Source of the DNA: Paracoccaceae bacterium
GTDB lineage: Bacteria > Pseudomonadota > Alphaproteobacteria > Rhodobacterales > Rhodobacteraceae
NCBI GenBank assembly: GCA_003500165.1
Contig: DNSZ01000271.1
Location: 4,422-15,009 of the forward strand
Length of the DNA: 10,588 bases
Direction of reading: 5' to 3'
A program made the position numbers and the translations under genes. Below, piece by piece: positions 1 through 6,172 of the stretch. Below the pieces are notes generated by a model, which worked only from the letters and a program-made list of their open reading frames with translations, was not told the DNA's origin and made no database searches. Position 1 is the first letter of the stretch, and every line of letters starts with the position of its first letter.

Positions 1-203
1 GTCAGGCGGCGCCGGTCAGGGGCTGGCCCGGACAAGAGGTAGGATGTGAACGCCAGGGGCTCGGTCGCGCCGGGCCCGTCGAAGCACAGCACCAGCCGAT
101 GGGTTTCGGACGGGCGGCAGTTCTCATCGGGCATCCGGTTGGTCGCGACCATGGCGCGGTCGAGCAGAGCGAGGGCATGGCGCGTTTCGCCCTTGGCCAG
201 CAT
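1..203 (-). CDS. Unrecognised protein, N-terminal part, runs off left edge
   Basis: A minus-strand frame stays open from the ATG whose complement is at 201-203 to the left edge, giving 67 residues and no stop. Codon third positions are very largely G or C, as in the confident genes, and the translation looks like a real soluble protein. It holds an alanine/leucine-rich helix-like stretch (about residues 8-20), a DENCRPSETHR segment near residue 28 and a hydrophobic LVLCFDGPG strand near residue 39. No signal peptide or membrane segment is visible. No good ribosome binding site precedes the ATG; an in-frame TTG (complement of 231-233) is an alternative start, and the frame is open further upstream. 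The overlapping frame that stops at 2-4 has a less natural composition and is taken as the shadow. I do not recognise a family. Confidence 0.45.
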   Translation of the reverse strand, partial: MLAKGETRHALALLDRAMVATNRMPDENCRPSETHRLVLCFDGPGATEPLAFTSYLLSGPAPDRRRL

Positions 204-297
204 CGGCCGGCGCCGCGCCCCGTGCGCGAGCAAGGGCGTGCCATTCGTGACAGGCCGCGCCGCGTGCCTTATGCGGGGCCGGCCGCACAGTCCTCTT

Positions 298-304
298 GGG
301 GGAG
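298..304 (+). promoter_or_regulatory. Ribosome binding site fixing the LRR-protein start
   Basis: GGGGGAG lies 7 nt before the ATG at 312. This supports that start over in-frame codons further upstream (from 99), which would put a basic, non-secretory extension in front of a clear signal peptide. Confidence 0.6.
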
Positions 305-311
305 CCGTTCG

Positions 312-686
312 ATGCCACAGCCCGCCAACCGCCTCGCCATCGCCGCCGCAATCGGTCTGACCGCCACCCTGTGCCTCTGGGCGCCCAGCGCGGCGCAGGC
401 CGATCCGGCTTTGGAGTGCACCGTCGAGGGTAAACCCGGCATCAGGATCGCGGAGCGGTGCATTGCGCGCGACACCACCCGCCTTGATCTGAGCTACACC
501 AGGTTGTCGGACCTGTCGCCGCTGGCGGGCCTCACCGGGTTGGAGACACTCGATATCAGCCTTACCCAGGTTTCCGACCTGTCGCAACTGGCCGGCGTGC
601 CGGGACTGGACTTGCTGACCACTCCGGACGGCACGTTATATGTCGTCAAAGAGATCGAGCAGGCGATCGCGGAATGGACGCCCTGA
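312..686 (+). CDS. Small exported leucine-rich-repeat protein
   Basis: A 124-residue protein with an N-terminal signal peptide: a basic start (MPQPANR), a hydrophobic core at about residues 8-24 and an AQA|DP cleavage site after residue 30. The mature part is only about 94 residues. Two cysteines (36 and 50) flank a short cap-like segment, followed by two 22-residue leucine-rich repeats at 58-79 and 80-101. Both share the pattern L-D-(L/I)-S-x-T-x-(L/V)-S-D-L-S-x-L-A-G-(L/V), the internalin-like bacterial type. A short acidic C-terminal tail follows. LRRs normally form a protein-binding face, so a periplasmic or extracellular binding or inhibitory role is plausible, but no partner is visible. 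Cys21 in the signal peptide lacks a proper lipobox, so a lipoprotein is unlikely. Two repeats is unusually few for a stand-alone LRR fold; the protein may be a remnant of a longer one. Confidence 0.75.
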   Translation: MPQPANRLAIAAAIGLTATLCLWAPSAAQADPALECTVEGKPGIRIAERCIARDTTRLDLSYTRLSDLSPLAGLTGLETLDISLTQVSDLSQLAGVPGLDLLTTPDGTLYVVKEIEQAIAEWTP

Positions 687-824
687 GCCGGGCGTCCCGT
701 TCTGCCGCACCGCGCGGATCGGCACCCCCGCGCGTCGGGTCAAAGCCGTCGCTTATCGAGTCGCGGCTCAGCCGGTTGGCGGTCCCGATGCTGCACCGAG
801 GGCCATTGAAAACGACCCCGGGTG

Positions 825-1421
825 TCAGGCGGCGGCCGGCAGCGCGGCGAGCTGTGCCTCGGCCCCTGCCAGGGCCGCCTCGCGATCCATGTTGATCTTG
901 TCGGCGGCGACGATCTGCACATCCGCGATCCCCAGAAAGCCCAGGAAGTGGCGCAGATAGCCGGTGGCGAAGTCGATCTCCGAACCGACCGGCGTGCCGC
1001 CGGTGGCCACCGCGATCACCGCGCGCTTGCCGGTCAGCCGGCCCCTGGGGCCCTCGGGCGTGTAGTCGAACGTCACGCCAGCCCGCGCGACCTGATCGAT
1101 CCAGGCCTTCAGCGCGGCCGGGACGCCGAAATTGTAGACCGGGGTGCCGATGACCACCGTGTCGGCGGCGAGCAGTTCGGCCACCAGATCGTCGGACAGG
1201 GCGAGCACGGTCTTCTGCGCCTCGGTCCGTTCGGCGGGCGGGGCGAAGGTGGCGCCGACCCAATCGGCATCGATCACCGGCAGCCCATGGGCGATGTCGC
1301 GCCGGATCACCCGCGTTTCCGGGCCCGACAAATGCGCCACCGCGCGGGCGGAAAACTCACGGCTGAGCGAGCCCTCGGTGCGGGCCGAAGCATCAAGATG
1401 CAGGATCGTGTGGGCGGGCAT
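825..1421 (-). CDS. azoR: FMN-dependent NADH-azoreductase (AzoR/AcpD family)
   Basis: A 198-residue flavodoxin-fold NAD(P)H:quinone/azo oxidoreductase, the usual size for AzoR. These cytosolic enzymes use FMN to make two-electron reductions of quinones and azo compounds. Visible signatures are the FMN phosphate loop SARTEGSLSR (residues 12-21), the flavin-binding PVYNFGVPAALKAWID block (94-109) with the usual Tyr-Asn-Phe-Gly, and the GGTP loop (141-144) that contacts the isoalloxazine ring. The C-terminus is a short Ala-rich helix. The ATG is set by GGAAGGA (complement of 1429-1435) 7 nt upstream; a longer open frame reaching 1670 crosses the neighbouring LysR gene and is rejected. The gene is divergent from the LysR regulator, an arrangement in which the regulator often controls the reductase; that link is inferred. 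A quinone-stress role is as likely as azo-dye reduction. Confidence 0.92.
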   Translation of the reverse strand: MPAHTILHLDASARTEGSLSREFSARAVAHLSGPETRVIRRDIAHGLPVIDADWVGATFAPPAERTEAQKTVLALSDDLVAELLAADTVVIGTPVYNFGVPAALKAWIDQVARAGVTFDYTPEGPRGRLTGKRAVIAVATGGTPVGSEIDFATGYLRHFLGFLGIADVQIVAADKINMDREAALAGAEAQLAALPAAA

Positions 1422-1506
1422 GGGCCGGTCCTTCCTTGCTGGACGTTTGCTGAACCACAACCTAGGCAGGAAGGCGAAACACAAAAGGTTGCCCAGGGAA
1501 CAGGCC
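1422..1506. promoter_or_regulatory. Divergent azoR/LysR control region
   Basis: This 85-bp region separates the two divergent start codons and must hold both promoters. It is more A/T-rich than its surroundings at 1446-1490. A TTG-N8-CAA dyad at 1447-1460 contains a T-N11-A pattern (1448/1460), the loose LysR-box form. An inverted pair CAACCT (1458-1463) and AGGTTG (1486-1491), 22 nt apart, could be two half-sites. No consensus -35/-10 pair could be assigned with confidence on either strand. The LysR site is inferred from pattern and position only. Confidence 0.4.
1429..1435 (-). promoter_or_regulatory. Ribosome binding site of the azoreductase
   Basis: On the minus strand this reads GGAAGGA and ends 7 nt before the ATG at 1421. 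It decides the 198-residue start over longer in-frame alternatives. Confidence 0.7.
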
Positions 1507-2409
1507 ATGTGCCGCGATGAACAGAACGCTGCCGAGAGCTGGGACGATATCCGCATCGCCTGGGAGGTGGCGCGCAACGGCACCCTCAGCGGGGCGGCGC
1601 AGGCGCTGGGCATCCACCATGCCACGGTGATGCGGCGCATCGACGGGCTGGAGGCACGGCTGGGCGTCAAGCTGTTCCAGCGCCACGCCCGCGGCTATAC
1701 CCCGACCGAGGCCGGCGCCGATCTGCTGCAGACCGCCGGCGCGGCGGCCGAACAATTCGGCGCGCTGGCCGGGCGGCTGCGGGGGCGCGGCGCGGCGGTG
1801 TCGGGCGAGCTGGTGGTCACCAGCCTGGCCGAATTCGCGCCGCTTCTGATCCCGGCGCTGGCCGGCTTTCAGGCGGACAATCCCGACCTGTCGGTGCGCC
1901 TTGTGACCGATGAGCGGGTGTTCCGCCTCGACTATGGCGAGGCGCATGTGGCGGTTCGCGCCGGCGCGGCGCCGCAGGAGCCCGACAATGTCGTGCAGCC
2001 GCTGGCCCGCCTGGCCGCCGCGCCCTTTGCCAGTGCGGCCTGGGTGGCCCGGCACGGCCGCCCGGAGACGCTGGAGGCGCTGACGCGCTGCCGCTTTGTC
2101 GCCATGGCCGGTGCGGGTGCGCGGGCGCCGACCGCGCGCTGGGTCGCCGCCCATGTCGACCCGGCGCGGGTGATCTTCCGCACCTCGGACGCGATCACCA
2201 AGGCCGCGGCGGTGGAGGCCGGCGCCGGGGTCGGCTTTCTGCCGCTGTGGCGGGCCGGCAAGTGCGCCGGCCTGATCCAGCTGTGGGACGCACTGCCGGA
2301 ATGGGAGTCGCCCCTGTGGCTCGTCACCCATGTCGATCTGCACCGCACCGCCAAGGTTCAGGGGGCGCTCGCCGCGATCAAGGCGGCGGCCAGGGGCTGG
2401 GCCGGTTGA
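1507..2409 (+). CDS. LysR-type transcriptional regulator
   Basis: A 300-residue LysR-family regulator of normal length. The winged helix-turn-helix occupies about residues 11-70, with VARNGTLSGAAQALGIHHAT as the helix-turn-helix core and LEARLGVKLFQRHARGYTPTEAG as the wing, split here as LEARLGVKLF (48-57) and QRHARGYTPTEAG (58-70). A linker helix follows (about 71-92), and then a co-inducer-binding domain from about residue 97 that recognises an unknown small molecule. The HTH carries HHATVMRRI where many relatives have xxSxVSRxI. The ATG at 1507 has AGGGAA 6 nt upstream. It is divergent from the azoreductase, yet its stop overlaps the TTG start of the exporter, so it heads the downstream operon and may control both sides. 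The effector cannot be told from sequence. Confidence 0.92.
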   Translation: MCRDEQNAAESWDDIRIAWEVARNGTLSGAAQALGIHHATVMRRIDGLEARLGVKLFQRHARGYTPTEAGADLLQTAGAAAEQFGALAGRLRGRGAAVSGELVVTSLAEFAPLLIPALAGFQADNPDLSVRLVTDERVFRLDYGEAHVAVRAGAAPQEPDNVVQPLARLAAAPFASAAWVARHGRPETLEALTRCRFVAMAGAGARAPTARWVAAHVDPARVIFRTSDAITKAAAVEAGAGVGFLPLWRAGKCAGLIQLWDALPEWESPLWLVTHVDLHRTAKVQGALAAIKAAARGWAG

Positions 2410-3299
2410 TCCCGCTGTCGCGCCCCGGCCAGGGGCATCTGGCGATGCTGCTGTTCTCGGCGCTGGTGGCGGGCAGCTTCGCGCTGGGCACCCGGATCGC
2501 CAACGATATCGACCCGGTGGCGCTGACGGTGATCCGTTTCGTCCTGGCGGGCGCCATTCTGGCCCCGCTCGTGGTTCTGACACCACCGGGCGCGCGGAGC
2601 CGGGATTTTGTCGCGCCCTGGCGGTTTCTGATCCTGGGCGGCCTGCTTGCCGCCTATTTCATCCTGATGTTCGAGGGGCTGAAGACGGCCGCGCCGATCT
2701 CGGCCAGCGCGGTCTTCACGCTGACACCCATGCTGGCCGCCGGCTTCGGCTGGCTGCTGATGCGCCAGCGAACCACGCCGCGGATCGCGCTGGCGCTGGC
2801 GATCGGCGCCATGGGGGCGCTGTGGGTGGTGTTCCGGGCCGATCTGTCGGCGCTTCTGGCGTTCGATATCGGCCGGGGCGAAGCGATCTATTTCCTCGGC
2901 TGCATCGCTCATGCGCTTTATGCGCCGCTGGTCACCCGGCTCAATCGCGGCGAAAGCCCGCTGGCCTTTACCTTCGGCATGCTGCTGGGCGCGATCGCGG
3001 CAATGCTGGTCTATGGCGGCGACCGGGTGATGGCGACCGACTGGGCCGCGCTGCCGCCGCTCGTGTGGGTCGGGATCGGCTATCTGGCGGTGTTCGCCAG
3101 TGCCTCGACCTTTGTCCTGCTGCAATTCGCGGCGCTGCGCTTGCCGGCGGCCAAGGTGATGGCCTACACCTATCTGACGCCGTCCTGGGTGATCCTGTGG
3201 GAACTGGCGCTGGGCGGCACCGCGCCGCCGCCCCTGATCCTGGCCGGCGTGGGGCTCAGCGCACTGGCGCTGATCCTGTTGCTGAAGGAGGAGGCCTAA
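2406..3299 (+). CDS. EamA/DMT-superfamily small-molecule exporter
   Basis: A 297-residue inner-membrane protein with the usual length and two-halved architecture of EamA (RhaT/YdcZ-like) drug/metabolite transporters. About ten hydrophobic segments are visible, near residues 11-28, 39-59, 72-89, 96-118, 127-143, 159-177, 187-204, 217-240, 246-268 and 274-293. Conserved-looking features are the first-helix SALVAGSFALG stretch, the FEGLKTAAPISASAVFTLTP stretch of the first repeat (89-108) and the matching AALRLPAAKVMAYTYLTP stretch of the second (242-259). The chosen start is TTG at 2406, whose last two bases form the TGA of the LysR gene (TTGA overlap). It supplies the short N-terminal stretch before helix 1 that family members usually have. 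ATG at 2445, with AGGGG 8-9 nt upstream, is the alternative. Substrate unknown; the operon suggests export of a metabolite or toxin handled by the next two products. Confidence 0.85.
   Translation: MIPLSRPGQGHLAMLLFSALVAGSFALGTRIANDIDPVALTVIRFVLAGAILAPLVVLTPPGARSRDFVAPWRFLILGGLLAAYFILMFEGLKTAAPISASAVFTLTPMLAAGFGWLLMRQRTTPRIALALAIGAMGALWVVFRADLSALLAFDIGRGEAIYFLGCIAHALYAPLVTRLNRGESPLAFTFGMLLGAIAAMLVYGGDRVMATDWAALPPLVWVGIGYLAVFASASTFVLLQFAALRLPAAKVMAYTYLTPSWVILWELALGGTAPPPLILAGVGLSALALILLLKEEA
3286..3291 (+). promoter_or_regulatory. Strong ribosome binding site inside the exporter 3' end
   Basis: AGGAGG, within the Lys-Glu-Glu-Ala codons that end the exporter, lies 9 nt before GTG at 3301. It supports the GTG start and independent efficient translation of the ClbS/DfsB-like gene. 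Confidence 0.75.
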
Positions 3300-3300
3300 G

Positions 3301-3801
3301 GTGCCTGCTGCCACGAACCGGGCCGATCTGATCGCGGTCACGGAAAAGGAATACGCCAGGCTGGCGACGCTGATCGGCGGCATCCCGGCCGACATGGCCC
3401 TGCGCAAGGCCGAGGACGACACCTCGATCAAGGATATCGTCGCCCATCGGGCGAACTGGATCGGGTTGTTCTTCGGCTGGGTCGCGGCGGGGCGCGCGGG
3501 CGATCCGGTTCACCTGCCGGTCGAGGGCTACAAATGGTCCGAACTGCCGGCCTACAGCCGGGCGCTGCGGGCGGCGCAACGGGACCTTGGCTGGGACGCG
3601 GCGCGGGCCGGGCTGGCCGATGCCCATGACCGGCTGATGCGGTTCCTCGAAGAAACCCCGGAGGCCGAGCTATACACCCCCGGGCGCTATGCCTGGACCG
3701 GCAAATGGACGCTCGGCCGCTATGCCGAGGCCGCCGGGGCATCGCATTACCGCTCAGCGGCCAGGGTGATCCGGGGCTGGATGCGGGCGGGCGCGGCATG
3801 A
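3301..3801 (+). CDS. ClbS/DfsB-family four-helix bundle protein
   Basis: A 166-residue soluble protein matching the ClbS/DfsB (DUF1706) family in length and pattern. An N-terminal helix (N6-L25) carries the RADLIAVTEKEYARLATLI stretch. SIKDIVAHRANWIGLFFGW (42-60) is the helix that holds the family's DIVAH-type signature, and PVEGYKWSELPAYSRAL (73-89) is the hallmark GYKWxELPxxN/S block. Two further helices follow, at about 98-118 and 137-162, the last with the GASHYRSAARVIRGW block. The best-known member, ClbS of colibactin-producing E. coli, opens the cyclopropane warhead of colibactin and protects the producer; most other homologues have unknown substrates. The GTG start lies 1 nt after the exporter stop, and the 3' end overlaps the PhzF gene by 4 nt. 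A detoxification role is inferred from family and operon. No polyketide or peptide synthase is in view. Confidence 0.8.
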   Translation: MPAATNRADLIAVTEKEYARLATLIGGIPADMALRKAEDDTSIKDIVAHRANWIGLFFGWVAAGRAGDPVHLPVEGYKWSELPAYSRALRAAQRDLGWDAARAGLADAHDRLMRFLEETPEAELYTPGRYAWTGKWTLGRYAEAAGASHYRSAARVIRGWMRAGAA

Positions 3802-4700
3802 CCGGCGCGCGCCATCGCCAGGCGCGGCCGCGGCGCTTCGTCCAGGCCGATGTGTTTTCGCCCGTACCGCTCAGGGGCAATGGCCTTGCAGTGGTCGTCG
3901 ATGCCGAGGGCCTCGATGACGACACCATGCAGACCTTCGCCGCCTGGACCAATCTGGCCGAGACGACATTCCTGCTTCCGCCCGACCGGCCCGACGCCGA
4001 TTACCGGCTGCGCATCTTCACACCGGGGCGCGAGATGCCGTTCGCCGGGCATCCGACGCTGGGCAGCTGCGCGGCCTGGCTGCATTGCGGCGGGGTGCCC
4101 AGGACCGCGGGGCGGGTCGTGCAGGACTGCGCCATCGGTCTGGTGGAAATCGACCTGACCGGGGATGTGCCGGCCTTTGCCGCCCCGCCGACCGCCATCG
4201 CCGACATCCCCGGGGCCGAGATCGACCGGCATCTGGCCGCGCTGGGGCTTGCCGCGCCGGATGTCGTCAGCGCGGTCCGGCTCGACAACGGACCGGTCTG
4301 GACGGTCTTCGAGTTGAGATCGGCGGCGGCCGCTTTGGCGATCGATGCGGATCGCGTCCGCTGGCCCGATTTCGCCGGCCTCGGCGTCTTTGCGCGGCAC
4401 GATCCCGGCATCGACCATGAATACGGCATCTTCGCGCCACACCCTGCGTCCGAGCCGTTCGACTATGAGGTGCGCAACCTCGCACCGTCGAGCGGGATGC
4501 GCGAGGACCCGATCACCGGGTCGCTCAACGCGGCGATCGCCTGCTGGCTGCGCGCCGAAGGGCGGCTGACCGATCCGCTGGTCATGCGCCAGGGCACCCG
4601 GATGGGCCGCGCCGGGCGCGTCCATATCCGGCCCGACGGGGCGCGCATCCTGATCGGCGGTGCCACCCATGTCCTGATCGAGGGCACCGTCACCGTCTAG
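3798..4700 (+). CDS. PhzF-family isomerase/epimerase-like protein
   Basis: A 300-residue protein of the PhzF superfamily (diaminopimelate-epimerase fold, two similar halves). It shows the family signatures in order: the N-terminal VFSPVPLRGNGLAVV segment (19-33), NLAETTFL (52-59) with the catalytic-type glutamate at residue 55, PFAGHPTLG (81-89), and SGMREDPITGSLNAAIACW (232-250) with the second-half EDPxTGS motif. PhzF of phenazine producers isomerises trans-2,3-dihydro-3-hydroxyanthranilate; most homologues elsewhere have unknown substrates, and no other phenazine gene is present, so phenazine synthesis is not claimed. The ATG at 3798 overlaps the preceding stop (ATGA), with only a weak GGGCGGG upstream, so translation is probably coupled. 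A longer frame starting at 3705 overlaps the ClbS-like gene and is rejected. Confidence 0.9.
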   Translation: MTGARHRQARPRRFVQADVFSPVPLRGNGLAVVVDAEGLDDDTMQTFAAWTNLAETTFLLPPDRPDADYRLRIFTPGREMPFAGHPTLGSCAAWLHCGGVPRTAGRVVQDCAIGLVEIDLTGDVPAFAAPPTAIADIPGAEIDRHLAALGLAAPDVVSAVRLDNGPVWTVFELRSAAAALAIDADRVRWPDFAGLGVFARHDPGIDHEYGIFAPHPASEPFDYEVRNLAPSSGMREDPITGSLNAAIACWLRAEGRLTDPLVMRQGTRMGRAGRVHIRPDGARILIGGATHVLIEGTVTV

Positions 4701-4986
4701 CAACTCCATCGCCCATCGAGGCGACGGTTCCCATCCTGACGGGTCTTGCAGGGGGCGTTTGCGAGCGAGACGCGCTTGCGGCGATGGCCGCTAGGATGGC
4801 CCTGCGGGTCTTTCCGGCCTTTCGGAGACGCGCGGCGAAGGCCCTCATACCAGGGCGCAACGGGTCATGCCAAGGCGCGATGCGTCATGCGCATCGCGCC
4901 TTGGTACACGGTCACGGCCGCGTGTGTGGAAACCCGGGCTGCGCGCTCCAAATGCCCTATTCGACATTCGGAACGGGATCACTGCC
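4701..4986. other. 286-bp gene-free region between phzF-like gene and folE2
   Basis: No convincing gene is seen here; short open frames have basic, low-complexity translations. The region holds the palindromic element at 4848-4906 and an ATGGCC direct repeat (4784-4789 and 4795-4800). A mismatched stem formed by GCGAGCG (4761-4767) and CGCTTGC (4773-4779) is also present. The last 80 bases must supply the folE2 promoter, but no clear -35/-10 pair or Zur-like palindrome was found by eye. GGAACGGGA (4970-4978) is the likely weak folE2 ribosome binding site. Confidence 0.6.
4848..4906. repeat. Intergenic palindromic element with duplicated left arm
   Basis: CCAAGGCGCGATGCG (4870-4884) and CGCATCGCGCCTTGG (4890-4904) form a perfect 15-bp inverted repeat around the 5-nt loop TCATG. 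The 20 bases before it (4850-4869) are an imperfect direct copy of the 20 bases of left arm plus loop (4870-4889), matching at 16 of 20 positions. The outer TACCAGGGCGC (4848-4858) is also complementary at 10 of 11 positions to GCGCCTTGGTA (4896-4906), so the right arm has two possible partners. No T-run follows on either strand, so it is not a standard intrinsic terminator. It could be a dispersed REP-like repeat, a protein operator or a leader structure of folE2, whose start is 82 nt downstream. Confidence 0.7.
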
Positions 4987-6087
4987 ATGAACATCCACGC
5001 GCCCACCGCACCGCAAGCGCTTGCAACGATCAGCGAAGACGAGGCGCTTGACGCCGCGGCCCGGCTTCAGGACTGGCTGCGGCAGCGCCACGGCCCGGCC
5101 GACAGTGCGGCGCTCGACGCGCTGCTGGGCCAGGTCGGGCGCCAGCTGCCGCGTGCCTGGTCGCGGGACTATCCGCAGGATTTCCGCGCCGATGCCGCCT
5201 ATCGCGCCACGCTGCCCGACCTTCAGAACGGGCCGGCCAGCCTGATCCGGGGCGCCCGCCGGACGATCCAGCATGTCGGCATCGCCGGGTTCCGCCTGCC
5301 GATCCGCTATCGCCGCCGCGATGGCGATCCGCTGACGCTGGAAACTGCGGTCACCGGCACGGTCAGCCTCGATGCCGGCAAGAAGGGCATCAACATGTCG
5401 CGCATCATGCGCAGCTTTTATGCCCATGCCGACGCGGCCTTCAGCTTTGAGGTGATCGCGGCCGCGCTCGATGCCTATAAGGCCGATCTGGAAAGCTTCG
5501 ATGCGCGCATCCAGATGGCGTTGTCGTTTCCGGTCCGCAAGGCCTCGTTGCGCTCGGGCCTCGAGGGCTGGCAGTATTACGACATCGCGCTCGAGATGAT
5601 CGACCGGGGCGGCCTGCGCACCCGCATCCTGCATCTCGACTATGTCTATTCGTCGACCTGCCCCTGTTCGCTGGAACTGGCCGAGCACGCGCGCGAGACC
5701 CGGGGCCAACTGGCGACACCGCATTCGCAGCGCTCGGTCGCGCGGCTGTCGGTGGAACTTGCCGGCGATGCGACCCTGTGGTTCGAGGATCTGGTCGATC
5801 TGGCCCGCAAGGCGATCCCGACCGAAACCCAGGTGATGGTCAAGCGCGAGGACGAACAGGCCTTTGCCGAGTTGAACGCGGCCAACCCGATCTTTGTCGA
5901 GGATGCCGCGCGGCTGTTCGCGCAGGCGCTGCAGGCCGACCCGCGGATCGGCGATTTCCGCGTCGCGGCCAGCCATCAGGAAAGCCTGCACAGCCATGAC
6001 GCGGTCAGCGTGCTGACCGAGGGCAGCCTGTTCGACACCGCCAGCGTCGAGCCGCATCTGTTCGGCAGCCTGATCCACGGCCGTTAG
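4987..6087 (+). CDS. folE2: GTP cyclohydrolase IB (FolE2)
   Basis: A 366-residue cytosolic FolE2/MptA-type GTP cyclohydrolase, which converts GTP to dihydroneopterin triphosphate, the first step to tetrahydrofolate and, through QueD, to queuosine. Family marks are KKGINMSRIMRSF (132-144), SSTCPCSLELAEH (222-234) with the metal/active-site cysteine pair Cys225 and Cys227, PHSQRSVARLSVEL (245-258), and PTETQVMVKREDEQAFAE around residues 278-295. The length fits alphaproteobacterial members, which have an extended N-terminus. ATG at 4987 is chosen because the N-terminal MNIHAPTAPQ gives a normal start; in-frame codons upstream would read through the intergenic palindrome. FolE2 works with several metals, unlike zinc-dependent FolE, and is often Zur-controlled, but no clear Zur box is visible. 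It seems to be a single-gene unit, 86 nt before trkH. Confidence 0.95.
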   Translation: MNIHAPTAPQALATISEDEALDAAARLQDWLRQRHGPADSAALDALLGQVGRQLPRAWSRDYPQDFRADAAYRATLPDLQNGPASLIRGARRTIQHVGIAGFRLPIRYRRRDGDPLTLETAVTGTVSLDAGKKGINMSRIMRSFYAHADAAFSFEVIAAALDAYKADLESFDARIQMALSFPVRKASLRSGLEGWQYYDIALEMIDRGGLRTRILHLDYVYSSTCPCSLELAEHARETRGQLATPHSQRSVARLSVELAGDATLWFEDLVDLARKAIPTETQVMVKREDEQAFAELNAANPIFVEDAARLFAQALQADPRIGDFRVAASHQESLHSHDAVSVLTEGSLFDTASVEPHLFGSLIHGR

Positions 6088-6123
6088 GGCGCGCGCGCCC
6101 CGGGCCGGGGGCCGGCCCGGGCG
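6087..6123. terminator. G/C-only block with hairpin after folE2
   Basis: All 37 bases are G or C. A perfect 14-bp palindrome GGGCGCGCGCGCCC (6087-6100) abuts a hairpin formed by CCCGGGCCGG (6099-6108), loop GGG, and CCGGCCCGGG (6112-6121). It begins on the last base of the folE2 stop. The position suggests transcription termination or pausing, but no T-run follows, so intrinsic termination is uncertain. Confidence 0.4.
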
Positions 6124-6172
6124 ATCCGTGCCACCTTGACAGCGGTTGCGTTCGCGGCCCACCGTCCGAGCC

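Noticed and set aside
247..274. GTGACA followed by TTATGC as a promoter for the LRR gene
   Set aside because: The -10 match is poor and the 16-nt spacing alone does not support it.
711..734. CGCGCGG and CCGCGCG stem with a 10-nt loop between the LRR and azoreductase genes
   Set aside because: The 7-bp stem is easily expected by chance at this GC content, and no T-run follows on either strand.
1462..2586. A minus-strand open frame opposite the LysR gene
   Set aside because: It is the high-GC shadow of a confident gene and has no recognisable domain.
3798..4700. Phenazine biosynthesis inferred from the PhzF homologue
   Set aside because: PhzF-family proteins are widespread with other or unknown substrates, and no other phz gene is in the window.
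4905..4986. A Zur operator upstream of folE2
   Set aside because: Such control is common for folE2, but no A/T-rich palindrome of that kind is visible here.
4784..4990. A small open frame (68 codons) between the phzF-like gene and folE2
   Set aside because: It reads through the palindrome, overlaps the folE2 start, and has a basic composition without features.
6136..6141. TTGACA as a -35 box for trkH
   Set aside because: No acceptable -10 sequence lies 15-19 nt downstream; the position 17 nt on reads CCACCG.
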